DNA of 64,000 nucleotides, from NCBI GenBank assembly GCA_022570795.1, contig JAKUDP010000016.1, positions 1,257,198 to 1,321,197 of the forward strand, in the 5' to 3' direction. Below are positions 22,929 through 34,400 of the stretch, piece after piece. The DNA is from Sphaerulina vaccinii. Its lineage: Eukaryota; Ascomycota; Dothideomycetes; Mycosphaerellales; Mycosphaerellaceae. Position numbers and translations under genes: made by a program. Positions within the stretch are counted from its first letter, which is position 1. Every line of letters starts with the position of its first letter. A model generated the notes under the pieces. That model worked only from the letters and a program-made list of their open reading frames with translations, was not told the DNA's origin and did not search any database.

Positions 22929-24731
22929 CTATTCAGACTTCTTCTCCTCCTTATACCCTGTCTTCTCATCATCCTCCGCCTCGTCCTTGAGTAGCTGTTC
23001 TCGCTTCTCAGCTGCCGGACTCTTATGCTCTTTCTGCTCAGACAATTCTTCCTTCGTCTCTTCTTCCTCCTTCTTCACATCCTCCTTCGCTGCGGCCTTC
23101 TTTGCTTTGCCTTTACTCCTCTTCTCGCCCACATACTTGATACTTCTGGTCAGGCCCGATGTGAACACTCCTTTGACACTCTGCATAGCCGCAGGCCAAG
23201 CCACAGTTTTTCGAACACAAGTCGCCATCACTTCAGCCAAATCTGGTTGCTCTGCAATGCGCCTCTCGAAATCTCCGCCTTCTCTTCTCTTGAATCCTGT
23301 TGGGTCTTCGTCTTCTTGGCTCTTCAAGATGTCGTCAAAAGCAGAACCAGGTAGCTGAAACTTCTTCATGTATTGGAAATACAGCTTTCTTCGGAAGTCC
23401 TGCGGTAATCGTCGAACCATGTTGCCGCGTTTCTGAGGGTCCATATCCTGAGTCAAAGTGAGACCATCTTGACCTCCTAGAACGTCTTTGAGACGGGTGA
23501 GAGTTCCAGTATGACGGATCGCGTCTTCCTTTTCCCAGCCATAAAAGTTCGGTGTTCGAGAATCGGTGAAATTCACATTTGGCAAGTTTTCGATTAGAGG
23601 AACGTAAAGCTGTCGGAATCCAGGGAGCTGGGCGCCAACAATATTGGAGACTTTGTTTGGAGCTTCCGAAGCGATCATGGAGTGCATTCGTGGGTCGCCG
23701 AGGTATGAAAGGCTTGTTATGCGTTCGTAGAGCTGCTTCTCGGTGAATTGTTTTGGTAGCATGAGAAGTGCTGTTCGAAGGGCGGAGATCAAGTTGACCT
23801 GATTTGACAAGCGCATCCTGGGATCGTCGCGGAGAATCTTCACGGGCTTCTGTAATCGTCCTGCCAAGTACAAGGTGTTCCAATCGGTCAAGTCTTTGGC
23901 CAAAGTGTCAAGATGCACAACACCATACTTGATCATGATGCCGTTGACTGTGATGTAAGGGTTGTAGTAGAGACCAGCTCCCCAACCATCCTGCATCCAC
24001 GATACAAGGCCTGAGCTAAATGGCATGTGTTTGAGTCCGGAGTAATGATGTGGGTTTTGCTGTAAGTTCAAGCTATGCCAATGTTGCGTGTGGCTGACAC
24101 CAAAGATGAAGTCGATGATCTTCGCGCCCCCCTTCTGCCAGTCCTCGACAGCCTTTGGAGGATGCGGATGTGGACTAAGCGATTCACTGCCTGTGCTCGA
24201 ACCAGAAGACTTTTGACCAAAAACACCAGATCCGTAGGCGAAAGCATATCGAATAGGAGCTCGGAACTGCCACAACACTTGTCTTAACGACTCCTTGAAG
24301 TCCTCGTTGATCTTGATGTGCTGGTTGTATCCAAAGAAACGATGTGGCAGATCAGAGAAATTGCTGATGTTGTAGTCGGCATTCTCTTCCCAGCCTGGTG
24401 GAAGACTCTGCATGGGACTGTCTGCTGCAGTGCTGTGTCCTGCTGTTGTATCCTTCAATGCATTCTTCTTCTTCTCGCCCAACTGTGCAGCCTTCTGATC
24501 TCGTAATGAGTGGTAACCCTCATTGCTCTCTCCAGCATTGTAGGCTTCTGTTGCAGCTTTCCGCTGCGCTTCCTTCTGGTCTCGTAACCGCTGTGCCAGA
24601 GAGAAGGATCGTGTTTGGTGGGCTGATGGGAAATATTGAGGCCGTGACTGCCATGCTGCGTTCGCCAGGAAGAAGCTAGGAAGTCGGTAAGGACGTACAG
24701 CCGCGCCAAGTAAGGAATGCGGGAGAGACAT
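22929..24731 (-). CDS. tam41: Mitochondrial CDP-diacylglycerol synthase Tam41 (Mmp37 family)
   Basis: 600 residues, one exon. A basic, Ser/Arg-rich N-terminal presequence (about 1-45) fits mitochondrial import. The nucleotidyltransferase-like core shows YGSGVFGQ (166-173) and IDFIFGVSH (206-214), the family's catalytic signatures, then WGAGLYYNP and the conserved C-terminal helices. Tam41 makes CDP-diacylglycerol from phosphatidic acid and CTP at the matrix side of the inner membrane, the first step toward cardiolipin. The C-terminus after about residue 525 is a charged Lys/Glu-rich extension (KKEEEETKEE...). A Ser/Pro/His-rich insert (174-192) follows the first motif. The gene is divergent from bir1 with a 390-bp shared upstream region. 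Confidence 0.93.
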   Translation of the reverse strand: MSLPHSLLGAAVRPYRLPSFFLANAAWQSRPQYFPSAHQTRSFSLAQRLRDQKEAQRKAATEAYNAGESNEGYHSLRDQKAAQLGEKKKNALKDTTAGHSTAADSPMQSLPPGWEENADYNISNFSDLPHRFFGYNQHIKINEDFKESLRQVLWQFRAPIRYAFAYGSGVFGQKSSGSSTGSESLSPHPHPPKAVEDWQKGGAKIIDFIFGVSHTQHWHSLNLQQNPHHYSGLKHMPFSSGLVSWMQDGWGAGLYYNPYITVNGIMIKYGVVHLDTLAKDLTDWNTLYLAGRLQKPVKILRDDPRMRLSNQVNLISALRTALLMLPKQFTEKQLYERITSLSYLGDPRMHSMIASEAPNKVSNIVGAQLPGFRQLYVPLIENLPNVNFTDSRTPNFYGWEKEDAIRHTGTLTRLKDVLGGQDGLTLTQDMDPQKRGNMVRRLPQDFRRKLYFQYMKKFQLPGSAFDDILKSQEDEDPTGFKRREGGDFERRIAEQPDLAEVMATCVRKTVAWPAAMQSVKGVFTSGLTRSIKYVGEKRSKGKAKKAAAKEDVKKEEEETKEELSEQKEHKSPAAEKREQLLKDEAEDDEKTGYKEEKKSE

Positions 24732-25121
24732 TTTGGCGGAAGATGGATGTTCGAGGAAGAGGAAGTATACTGTATGCTGTTGCTATAGCGCCAATTGGTA
24801 GTCCATAGTCGCCAGTCTACAAAGGGAGGAGCAACGTATGCGATCAATACGTGCAAAGAAGAGTAGAGAGAGTGAAGAACGAGAAGGGAATGGAATGGCA
24901 GAACTCCCTCGTAGAGTGAGTGAGAAGGAAAGCGTGATGAGATGGAGCTGTTCGCTGTTCGCTGTTTCGCTGATCGCAGCTTCCTTCGTCTGACGTACTG
25001 TGTACCTGCCTCATACGGCCCGTTCCGTGGTAAACAATCGCGGTCAACACTGATCACTTTCACTTCCCGACACACTATTCGACGCGCCCAACACTCACTC
25101 ACTCCTGCAGCGATCTTGTTG
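24732..25121. promoter_or_regulatory. Shared divergent promoter region of tam41 and bir1
   Basis: 390 bases separate the two start codons. The region is not RIP-degraded. No specific binding site can be named with confidence; the divergent arrangement is the only evidence. Confidence 0.5.
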
Positions 25122-27647
25122 ATGGCCATGTCGGCAGTCTCGAGCGAGATGGACTCGTTCGTCGCGCGATTGACCACTTTCGATCAGCCTCAGCAACTCA
25201 CGAAGCGACGCGCCAGCTCCAACACCAGCAAGAGGAAAGCCGGAAACACTGTTGAATGGCCTCATGCGAACCCGTCCAAGGAGGCTGTACGTCGATACTC
25301 TATGGTATCGACTCAAGTAGACTTGCTTAGCCACTAACATATGCTATAGCTCGCCCGCGCTGGATTCTTCTACCGACCAGCATCGGACTCGAACGACAAT
25401 GTCCAATGCTTTCACTGCGGCGTTAAGCTCGATGGCTGGGAAGAGACCGATGATCCAGTGTCAGAACACGTATCACACTCGAGGAACACATGCGCTTGGG
25501 CTACAGCGATCAGTGTCACGAGAGAGGAAGGTTCTACCCAAGAACCCGAAACACGCGATCCGCTAGGCGACGACCTGTACGCTGCACGAAAGGCGACTTT
25601 CGCGACGGGAGCTGGCTGGCCACACGAGTCCAAGAAGGGATGGAAGTGCAAAGTTACAAAGTTGGTGGAGTCAGGATGGTGTTGGGATCCCAGTCCCGAG
25701 GGTGATGAACCAGATGGAGTTACTTGCTTCTACTGCAATCTCAGCCTGGATGGATGGGAACCCAAAGATGACCCTTTCGTGGAACACAAGAAACGAGAAC
25801 CGCAATGTCCGTTCTTCTCGCTACTCGAACACTACCATGGATCGGCGGAACCACCCAAGAAGAGCAGGGCCAAGAGCAAGGCAAGAGGTAGCACCGCGAG
25901 TAACCCTAGTAGAATTAGCACCCAAAGCGCGATGACTGCGGCGAGCGATGCGTTGAGCTTGAGGGACAGCCTTGGAGATATCCCGATGAACAGCAGTCTG
26001 GCACATGTTGATGATAGTATCATGACTGCAGGCACGACAGCCTCGACGGTTACTGCGACAAAGGGCAAGAAGAAGGCGACGAAAGGTAGAGCAGCCTCGA
26101 AGAGTACAAAGAGCAGAAAGAAGGTCGTGAAAGAAGAGGAGGAGAAAGCAGTACAATATGCTGGAGAAATGGAAGAAGAGGTGGCGCCCGCAAAAGCCCC
26201 AAGAAGAGCAGGCCGTAGCTCTAAGCAACCTACGGTTATCGACTCGTCAGTGATTGAGATCAGCTCGATCGAAGTGATTCCACCTAAGAAGACGACCCGG
26301 ACGAGAAAGCCAAAGTCCCATCCTGAGCCAGAACCAGAACCAGAACCAGAAATCGAACCAGAACTTCCAGATGAGGGACCTACGATACCACAGACTCCTG
26401 ATGCAGAAGCGATCGCGCAGGCTCGGCTTAGTGCAGTATCTGCACAACTCCAAGACGAGCTTGAGAATTCTGTTGATAATTTCGGAGATGATCTTGATCA
26501 GTCTACACCTGTTGTGGAGCAAGCGAAGCCGAAGCGAGGAACCAAGCGGACGTCAGATGGTCTGCGAAAGCAACAGGACACTAGCAGCCTGCTTGAAGTG
26601 GACGCGCCATCGAAGCCCGAGCCAGCGCCCAAGGCTAAGCGAGGACGAAAGCCAAAGCAGGCCTCGACTTCTTCAGAGGAGGCTGTGGAAGATGCTGTGC
26701 CAATCTACGAGGACCGAATAGAGCTCGATCCTGTAACAGCCAGCCAGGACGCCGAAGCCGACGGTGAGAATTCCCAGCCCAAGAAAGCGCCTGCAAAGAA
26801 GGGCAAAGGCAGACCAAAGGGGAAGAAGAATTCATCCGCGCGGTCATCAAAGGCGGCCATAGTGACGGGTCTATACCTTGACGAAACAGAAACCGCTGAA
26901 GACCTAGCACGAGAAGAATTGGAAATCGAGCAAGTACTCGAACGCATCGCCTCAGAAGAAGCAGTCTCACAAGAACCCAATGCAGCAGCCGTACAAGCCG
27001 AACAGGAATTGATGAACGAATACGGACCGTCCCCAATGCAAGATCGTCGAAGTAAAGAGTCTTCCGAAATGCAACAACTCCGAGACGAAGTTGCCGCAGA
27101 AGCCGAGAAAGCTTTCTCTCCATCTCGCGTCGATTTACTGCGACAGTCTTCGCGTATGCCTGGCGGGTTCGGCAATACTCCATCTCCTAGTGGAAGCGAT
27201 AAAGAGAATGTTCCTTCATCTGTCATAGAGCCGATGACAGTACAAAAAGCTCGACAACCTGTCTTATTATCCCCATCGAAGACCACAACGAGAATCCCGC
27301 TTGCTCCTGGCACACCAAATCGATCCCCGTTCAAATCTTCCAATCTTTCTCCATCGAAGACCGTCTCGGGACTGCAGAGTGCTGTTCCCTGGAACGCTAT
27401 CGATCTCGATACTGTCCTTTTGCCTACTCCACAGTCTAGTCCAAGTAAAGTTGAAGCTGAGCTCGTGGCTGCTGCGGGTCAATTGACGAGTCCTGAGAAG
27501 AGAATGAGCGTCGAGGAGTGGGTCAGGCACAGGGCAGGGGAGGAAGAAAAGGTGTTGAGGGGAAAGTGTGAGAGGATGGTTGAGGCTTTTGAGAAGCAAG
27601 GTATGAGAGGTTTGGAGAGTTTGAGTGGAATTGATGTTGTTGGCTGA
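25122..27647 (+). CDS. bir1: Bir1/survivin-type protein with two BIR domains
   Basis: join(25122..25286,25350..27647), 820 residues. The 63-bp intron (GTACGT, CTAAC branch, ends ATAG) lies in phase 0 inside the first BIR. BIR1 zinc ligands are C75, C78, H95, C103; BIR2 ligands are C181, C184, H201, C208. Each BIR has the GW just after the CxxC. The long middle is low complexity: Lys/Arg-rich KGKKKATKGR and GRKPK/GRPKGKK segments like AT-hooks, an EP dipeptide repeat and SP/TP sites that could be CDK targets. A short conserved-looking helix (SVEEWVRHRAGEEE...) ends the protein. The fungal orthologs Bir1/Cut17 belong to the chromosomal passenger complex (Aurora kinase, INCENP) at centromeres. 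A second in-frame ATG lies two codons downstream and could also start translation. Confidence 0.92.
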
Positions 27648-28169
27648 TGTGCAATGGGTATGGGCGATGAGTATTTTCGTACAGGGCTATCAGTAACGAT
27701 CAATGAACGCCTGGCGTTATTCGGTTGTATAAGAGGTTCAATGGGTTGGAATCCGAGAGCCTCCGTTGTTCATACGCGTAAGATTTGAATATGAGAATAT
27801 GTTTGAACTCTATCCGCCTTCTGGCATTTGGCTACTTTTCGGAATTCTGCAGGGCTGCAATGGTGGCGTAAATGTTGCTTCGCTATTGGTGGTCTCTTGC
27901 ATCGTGGTGGCTGTGCATTGAATCTGGCTGGGAATCGACTTCATATGCTGGTATTCTGCTCCCCTTCGTCATCTGGAATATCTCTGGTTCGGTACACTCT
28001 GCGAGGTGGAGTGCACCCTTCGCAAGACAAATACTGACAGCGATACGGCTGTGCTCCCGCCGGCGTGGTATCTGAGGTTTCGCAGAGATGCACAGATCGT
28101 GCCTACCGACATAGTCAGAACTGCACGAACGTTCACTTACAAGTTCTTGGGGCACTCGAGCGACCCGTC
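27648..28169. other. Intergenic between bir1 and the HET gene
   Basis: The 3' region of bir1 and upstream region of the HET gene. The HET frame is open upstream to 28065 but has no ATG before 28170. Nothing else recognised. Confidence 0.6.
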
Positions 28170-29405
28170 ATGCGGCTGATCGATACCAAGACACGAGAAT
28201 TTGTGGAATTCCTGGGAGGTCACCCGGAAGAATCAGAAGATGTACCTGACAAGTACTACATCCTATCACATCGGTGGGGCAAGGACGAGATCACCTACAA
28301 GGACTATAACAAACGCCGAAACCGGGAGAGCGCTGGTTACAAGAAAGTGAACGATTTCTGTACATTTGTCCACGAAAAGCATGGTCCGAGCTATGTCTGG
28401 ATTGATACATGCTGTATTGACAAGCGGTCGAGTGCTGAGCTATCGGAGGCTATCAATTCCATGTACGACTGGTTCAGATGGGCAGATGTCTGTTATGTTC
28501 ATCTTGCCGACGTTACGTATCGGTTGCAAGACCAAAAGCCCGATAATCTTGTGGAACAACTAGACTCTTCTGAGTGGTTCAACCGTGGCTGGACGTTACA
28601 AGAACTGCTAGCACCGACTCATGTAGTGTTTCTAAACAACCAGTGGCAGGAAATTGGTTACACGATTCCTAGCTGGGAGGATCCGACTTCAGAAGAGTAT
28701 GTAGGGCTGCTAGATTTGAGCACTGAAATCAGTCGGATTACTGGCATACACGTCGAATATGTCAAACACCCTGATTATACATCCGGTGCGTCGGCGGCTT
28801 GCAGACTAAGCTGGATGGCGGGTCGCGAGACTTCGAGGATAGAAGACGAGGCTTACTGTTTGATGGGCATACTGGGAGTCAACATGCCATTACTCTACGG
28901 GGAGGGAGCCGGGGCTTTCAGACGATTACTGGCAGAGCTCATCAGGACTTCAGACGATGATTCGATTTTTGCGTGGTCATCTGAGCAAGCAGGCCCAAAG
29001 AGTGTCATACCACGGAGATCTGTGCCCTTCAGGAATTGCAGTAACATCGCCTTGCAAGATTCTGGTCCATCTTCTCATACCTATGCGATAACGAATAAGG
29101 GTCTTCAATTTCGATCTTGTGTCAGAAAGCTTGAGGTGTCAGTCAATTTCTCGCGATTTGTTTTCGACGATAGTCTTGAGTTCATCGGCGTACCGCTCAG
29201 CTGCGCTGCGGGTAGTTGTGCTGATAACCTTAGGCCTTCGTGGCTTTATCTGGGTAAGAAGAAGGATGCGAGGAGATGGCAGAAGTTCAGCTTTGGTCCA
29301 CACTATAGTGTGACGGACATCACAGACCCGGCAGAGGAGCATGTAATGGTTGATCTGCTGATCGATACATATAGTGATAGATATGCTACTCGTGAAGAGT
29401 CATAG
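28170..29405 (+). CDS. HET-domain protein (heterokaryon incompatibility type)
   Basis: 411 residues from the ATG at 28170, the only ATG that gives the usual N-terminus MRLIDTKTREFVEF. HET signatures are in order: YYILSHRWG (about 29-37), YVWIDTCCID (about 75-84), a Tyr-rich W-ADVCYVHLADV block, and WFNRGWTLQELLAP. After the domain come RIEDEAYCLMGILGVNMPLLYGEG and a C-terminal half typical of short HET proteins (IFAWSS). HET domains trigger cell death on non-self recognition in some fungi, but most of these genes have no known trigger, so the role is inferred from family. No partner domain (NACHT, ankyrin) is fused. It lies on the side of the gene island near the 31.8-kb repeat block. Confidence 0.9.
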   Translation: MRLIDTKTREFVEFLGGHPEESEDVPDKYYILSHRWGKDEITYKDYNKRRNRESAGYKKVNDFCTFVHEKHGPSYVWIDTCCIDKRSSAELSEAINSMYDWFRWADVCYVHLADVTYRLQDQKPDNLVEQLDSSEWFNRGWTLQELLAPTHVVFLNNQWQEIGYTIPSWEDPTSEEYVGLLDLSTEISRITGIHVEYVKHPDYTSGASAACRLSWMAGRETSRIEDEAYCLMGILGVNMPLLYGEGAGAFRRLLAELIRTSDDDSIFAWSSEQAGPKSVIPRRSVPFRNCSNIALQDSGPSSHTYAITNKGLQFRSCVRKLEVSVNFSRFVFDDSLEFIGVPLSCAAGSCADNLRPSWLYLGKKKDARRWQKFSFGPHYSVTDITDPAEEHVMVDLLIDTYSDRYATREES

Positions 29406-30467
29406 CTGTTGCACAAACCGCGTGTCTTTGGCGTGCAGTCTTTCCTAGACACTCTCTTTGGCTGCTTCATTGGACAATGCTGTTGTGCTCGGTTGTTGCA
29501 ACGATCCCTAGGTGAGCAGTCTGAGCTGTTGGTATCGATGAATATTCCAAACGACCAAGAGGTGTTTCATGGCTTTAGCGATAATCGATGCGGGCCATTG
29601 TGGAAGTAGGACAGTCACGACAGACTGGATTCTGGTCTATCATTGAGCGATGGTGAGTATGGGACATCGACACTCGAGGCGTATAGTTGTTGATCGATCT
29701 GTTGCTTTTGATGTGCAATATGCATTGACTTCCTTGTTGAGATCAATATCGAAGTTGTGCGTGCCCAAGAATTAGAAGAGACTAGTTAATGACCACACGC
29801 ACAATGAAGATATTGAAATTCAATATTCGAAATGATATCAAAGTGTGTGTGCGCGTTTGAAGTCAGTCGGAAGCGGGTGGCTGATGTGGGTCTGAGTTAT
29901 TCTAAGGTGCAAAACTATTAGTAAAGCTCGGACGATTTCTAATATGGCTCTCGAGCAAAGGGTATTCTACCTCCTACCGCATACCTCCTCCGATCGTCCT
30001 ATAAGTCTTGTATATATCAGCGCCTAATATATATTATATAGGCTCGAAAGTATTAGACTATTCTGCTAAGCTACTCCTACGTTGTCGATCGAGAGGTATA
30101 ATCTAGAAATCCGATATTCGACCTCGTAAAACCGGCTTTTTTACCTCTTTTTAGAACCTCGAAAAACATAAATATTAAGTAACCGATCGATAGAGCGAGC
30201 ATATGCGATACTTTCGTTATACTACGTATATAGGATGCGACCTCGTCGTCGCCTGCAAAGTGGAAAACAACGTCGAAGAAGTACGTTTTCTACCCTGTCA
30301 CACTAGTTAGTTGTAATCCCTGTTTTACTAATCCTTTTGCACTTTTGAATACCGAATTTCGTGGGTCTGCCAAGCGGAGGATGTATGGACTTCATCTTGC
30401 CATTGCCTGAGCACTCAGTCAGCACAGCAGGTTCCAATGAGTCTTCCTGGGACACTTCGACTCCCAG
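29406..30467. other. Intergenic with an AT-rich, partly RIP-like relic (about 29925-30260)
   Basis: The outer parts have normal composition. From about 29925 to 30260 the sequence becomes TA-rich, with many CG but rather few CA/TG dinucleotides and a stop-rich frame, as in the big repeat blocks. It may be a fragment of an old transposon or a solo LTR; no LTR of the copia family seen here matches it. No gene supported. Confidence 0.5.
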
Positions 30468-31543
30468 TCATTCGCAAGATGTGAACTCGTCACAACTGAA
30501 AGCTCCAACACTAAACGGCAACCACTCTTCTCGCTGAATGGAGGCATTGACTTCTCGTTCCTGGATTGCAGCGGCCATTTCAGCAGGAGGTCTGTTACTG
30601 CCGCCACCACCACCTCTATTACAAACAGGCAGAGTCTTGGTCTGTCCTTGAGATCCTTTACAAGCTCTCTTGCTTGTCGATTTCGGTGCACTGTGGCCTT
30701 TGTCGACACCAACATATTCCTGGCACACAGCATGTAAATTCTCTCCACAGTTACCATCAAGCTTCGCAGTGTCACCACTTTAGATACGGATGTCAGCTTT
30801 ATACTAAGAAGTCCAAGACTAAGACTTACAAGTTCCCATTAATGCCAGCGATATCATTCTTGATCCCATGGATTTGATTACCAGTAATGATAGCATGGCG
30901 TGGAGAACGTGCCTTATTGTTTGGGCAGTTCCCGCAACTCCGATACAGATGGCTGACATTGAAGTAGCGGCCATTCTGAATAGTGACTGTGCCGCGACCA
31001 TCGTGTTGCACGAACTTGTTCGGAGCATTATTGGCTCCTCCGCCTTCGATGAGCACTGTGCCGGGATTCATGACTTGCACGGCTTCTGTGGCGATCACAT
31101 ACAGCATGTCAGCTCCTGTCCTTTGGGACTGTTTGCTGACATATGGTGAAAGAGAGGCTGCCAACATGCTTACCATCACAAAGTCCTCGAAACCAGACAT
31201 TAGTCAGAGTGCAAGATCCCAAACACAAGACACAACTGATCTGTTTCGTGCCGCATATCACATTCGAAATCGAAGCACCGTCTTCTAGGATGAAAGTTGA
31301 AGCAGAACGATCATACTCTTTCGAGAGATCACATCGCTGACCACGATCATACTCCCACATTTTGAAGTCTACCTTGCCTTTGATGACTCGAGGAGCTCTG
31401 AGAGCTGTGTAGCCTTTCGACTTGGGGATTGCGATGGGACCGCCTCCAGCATTAGCATTGGCGGCGTTGATGGCGTTCTCCTCTTGGATGGAAGGACAGA
31501 TTACCAAGGCGAGAGTAGCGAGGAAAGCCAGGAGTCGTGACAT
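30468..31543 (-). CDS. Secreted pectate lyase-like protein, PL3 family, diverged
   Basis: complement(join(30468..30777,30830..31115,31174..31543)), 321 residues. Introns: 31116-31173 (58 bp, GTAAGC...CAG, splits a Gly codon) and 30778-30829 (52 bp, GTAAGT...AAG, splits a Phe codon). Signal peptide about 1-20. PL3 landmarks: IPKSKG, APRVIKG, FILEDGASISNVI, CTLTNVW, FVQHDGRGTVTI, LYRSCGNC, AGINGNFGDTA and CQEY. PL3 enzymes cleave de-esterified pectin with Ca2+. Several usual residues are changed: GVHC reads CVLC, the CEDA block reads CDGA, and the KLYRSCGNC Lys is His. A 75-residue C-terminal extension with a GGGGG run and two late Cys is unusual for this roughly 240-residue family. It is probably secreted; catalysis is doubtful. 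Confidence 0.82.
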
Positions 31544-31767
31544 CTTCGATGGTATGGTTGTCTACATTTGCAATTTGAGAGCAGAGAGCGGCATTCGTGA
31601 AGTACTGGGCGCATCGTTATTATAGAATATTCATACAAGCACAAGTCGCTCACTCGTACCTCAGCCTCACTGTCTGCGATCATGGGGTTCTGATATCGTT
31701 AGCATGCGTCAGCGCGTGGAGGTCAGTCCGCGGCGGGCTTGTTGACTAAACCCAATCGCGGACAGCT

Positions 31768-31886
31768 GATGGCTTGGTCTGTGCACAAGCGCAGAAAGGG
31801 TGCATGCTCACGCTAGGACACACTATCCGTCCTACATGCACCTTCTGAAACGGCCTTAGGCACGTAGTTTTAGCTCTCTCTCTCTT
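31768..31886 (+). repeat. Split direct repeat A1 (left end)
   Basis: 119 bases nearly identical to 47197-47315. Differences are almost all C/T or G/A. The left copy keeps most CA dinucleotides (TGCAC, CTCAC, CTACAT), whereas A2 has TGTAC, CTTAC, CTATAT. Both end in a CT repeat. Confidence 0.85.
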
Positions 31887-33689
31887 AATCTAAGTAATTT
31901 AAATACTACAAAGTATACTAAGTCTAGATTAACTAATAGTATTAATAGATAGATTAAAAATAGCAAATAGAAAGGCTACAAACAAGAGTAAAAGTATTGT
32001 TGCAAGCTCTTTAAAAGCAACTGTTTTAGAAGACGAACTTAACTTTAAATAAGACTCTTTTATAAACTAATTTATAAACTAATTTTTTTAAAAATAAATC
32101 TAAAAAGTTCCTTAATTAAATAAAATAAACTTTTAGAACTTTTTTAACTAAACTCTAGGTAATATAGCCTTTTAATAGCTAGCGACTATGCCGCCTCTAC
32201 CTAGTATAGATATAATACTTAAATAGTAGTAGATCTATAAAATCTAATATAATATTTTTTATATTTATTAATAAATAGCTATACTAGCTATACTAACTAT
32301 TAAACTAACTATTTCTTAGAATAGCCTTATAGGTAAGATATCTATTACCTTTTAATACTAGATTAGAGACAAGATAGTAGACTAAAATATAAAAAATACT
32401 TTTATTAATAATATCTAAAAAAGTAACTTTAATATACTAGACTTACTAAAGCTATTACTATAAAATTAAAAAGTTATAGATTATAGCAAAATATAGGAAG
32501 TTATTAATATAAGTAGCTCTTTCTACTAATAGTATATTAAAAGTAAATATACTATAATTTCTAATATTATAGTATAAGTAAGATATATAAAAGTTTAGAA
32601 AAATCTCTATATTACTTTTTATACTAATAAGCTAGAAGCTAGTAGTATAATAAAGCTTAGTAATAGAATTAGTATATTTATACTTTAAATCTAGAAATAG
32701 TAGAAGAAATATAACTAGAATATAGCTCTTTACAAAGTCGCTATCTTATAGTACTAATATATACTCGATAGTAGAAGTCTATTAGAAGCCTATTAGTAAT
32801 ACTCTTAGTATCTCTATAATAAGCTTACTATTTAGAAAATATATAAGTAGCTTGCTTATTCTTAAATATTAGTACTATCTACTCTACTAAATAGAGCGCC
32901 TATAGTACCTTTAACTCTAAATATAGTAGGTTTAAGAAAGTAATAGATTATATAATTTAAAGCTAAAATAAAAAGAAAAGTATATAAGAATTATAATAAA
33001 AGCTAGTATAAATATAACTAGAAGTATTTTATAGATTATATATACTCTATTTATAGAGGCGACTATTATAAGGCTTTATACTCTTAGTTACTAACTAAGA
33101 AAGTAAAAAAAGAGTAATATTCTAGAACTCTAGAATATAAAAGTAATAAATTTAAATATTCTAGAGTTTGTAGATTACTTCCTATACTAGTATCTAGATA
33201 CTCTAATATTATTATATATAGTATAGACTAAGAAAATATATATAAATTAATTTATTCCGAGCCTTTAGATCTATACAAACAAGTAGAGAATAAAGAAATA
33301 CTACTTTTCGACTAAATTAATAAAAATATACTAGAAGTAATATTTATAAATAATTAATTACTTATTACTAAGGCTTTTAATAACGTACTAAGTACTATAT
33401 CTAAGTATAATATATATATATCTAGAATACTATTACTAGAAGGCTTAATACTTCTAAAGGTAGATACTTAGTATAATAGTATAGAAGAGTTTTCTAGACT
33501 TTTAAAAATATTACTAGTAGACTATATTAAGTATAGGGTAGATCTTAGTCTATTACCTAATAGTAGGTATTGCTTTAACTTTTAAACTAAGAGTAATAGA
33601 CGATTAGTATAGAAATGCAAGAACTCGAATTATAGAAGTACTATATTAGATCTAAGTAAAATAACTAATTAAATAATAGCTAACTTTAT
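31887..33689 (+). mobile_element. 5' part of the Ngaro-type element, RIP-degraded
   Basis: Strongly AT-rich, stop-rich sequence. It probably held the first ORF (gag-like) and the region leading to RT, but no motif was recognised in it. Confidence 0.45.
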
Positions 33690-34154
33690 AGCTAGTAGAA
33701 TTACTAGAGTTAAATCTAGTAAATAGGTTGTTCTATTACCTTAGAGCCTAGTTCCGAAGCACGATAGTAGATACTATAGAATTTATAACTTATTCTACCT
33801 AGTAGGCCGATTAATTAATAACTTAATATCTAAGGTATATATAGCTATCTTATATACTAAATAGAATAATATTCTCTCTCTAATTCTATAGGTAGGTCCT
33901 AATATAATAATTATTAATAGAAATATTAAAAGTATATTTAGAATAGTTCCTATTACTATATACTAGTATTAGTTACTTGTATTTATATAGAATAGAGTTA
34001 AATATAAAGAAAACTACCTTCTATTTAGTCTTAGAATAGCGCTCTTTCTATCTAACCTATTTGTAGAAGCTCTATATTAGATAGTAGCTCGCAAGCTTTC
34101 TAAAGGTATACTTATAGTCTACTACTTAGATAATTTTATTTTTATTATACTATA
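33690..34154 (+). pseudogene. DIRS-type reverse transcriptase, cut by copia insertion
   Basis: With stops ignored the frame shows VPKHDSR-YRIYNL-Y-VGR-IN (the DIRS-type RRIHHLSYPPGRS-VND block), then NRVKYKENYL-F-L, LFVEALY-I and the catalytic box YYLDN at 34120-34134 (YLDD with a D-to-N RIP change). The NLFAEALHWI and HYLDD style is typical of DIRS-group RTs rather than copia or gypsy. The frame ends at the copia LTR at 34155. Confidence 0.72.
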
Positions 34155-34400
34155 TATTAGAAAGTATAGTCTAGTTGGACTATCTGAGAGACAGCCCCTA
34201 GGGATCAGAACATATAATATAGGTCACGTAACAATAGGTCGCGTGACTTATCTAATACTCTACATCTTAGGAGGAGATGCAACCTATAACTAACTAATAC
34301 AATTAACACAGTTGGTTCCTATCTGACGCTTCTACTTCTATCGCGTATTAAGACCCTTCCTACACGTCGTAGGCGTGTGTATTGTCGTCCTATTTCGATA
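34155..34400 (+). repeat. Left LTR of the copia tandem
   Basis: 246 bases, same start and end as the other copies. The 5 bases before it (CTATA) do not match the 5 bases after the last LTR at 45394 (AATAC). Confidence 0.9.
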
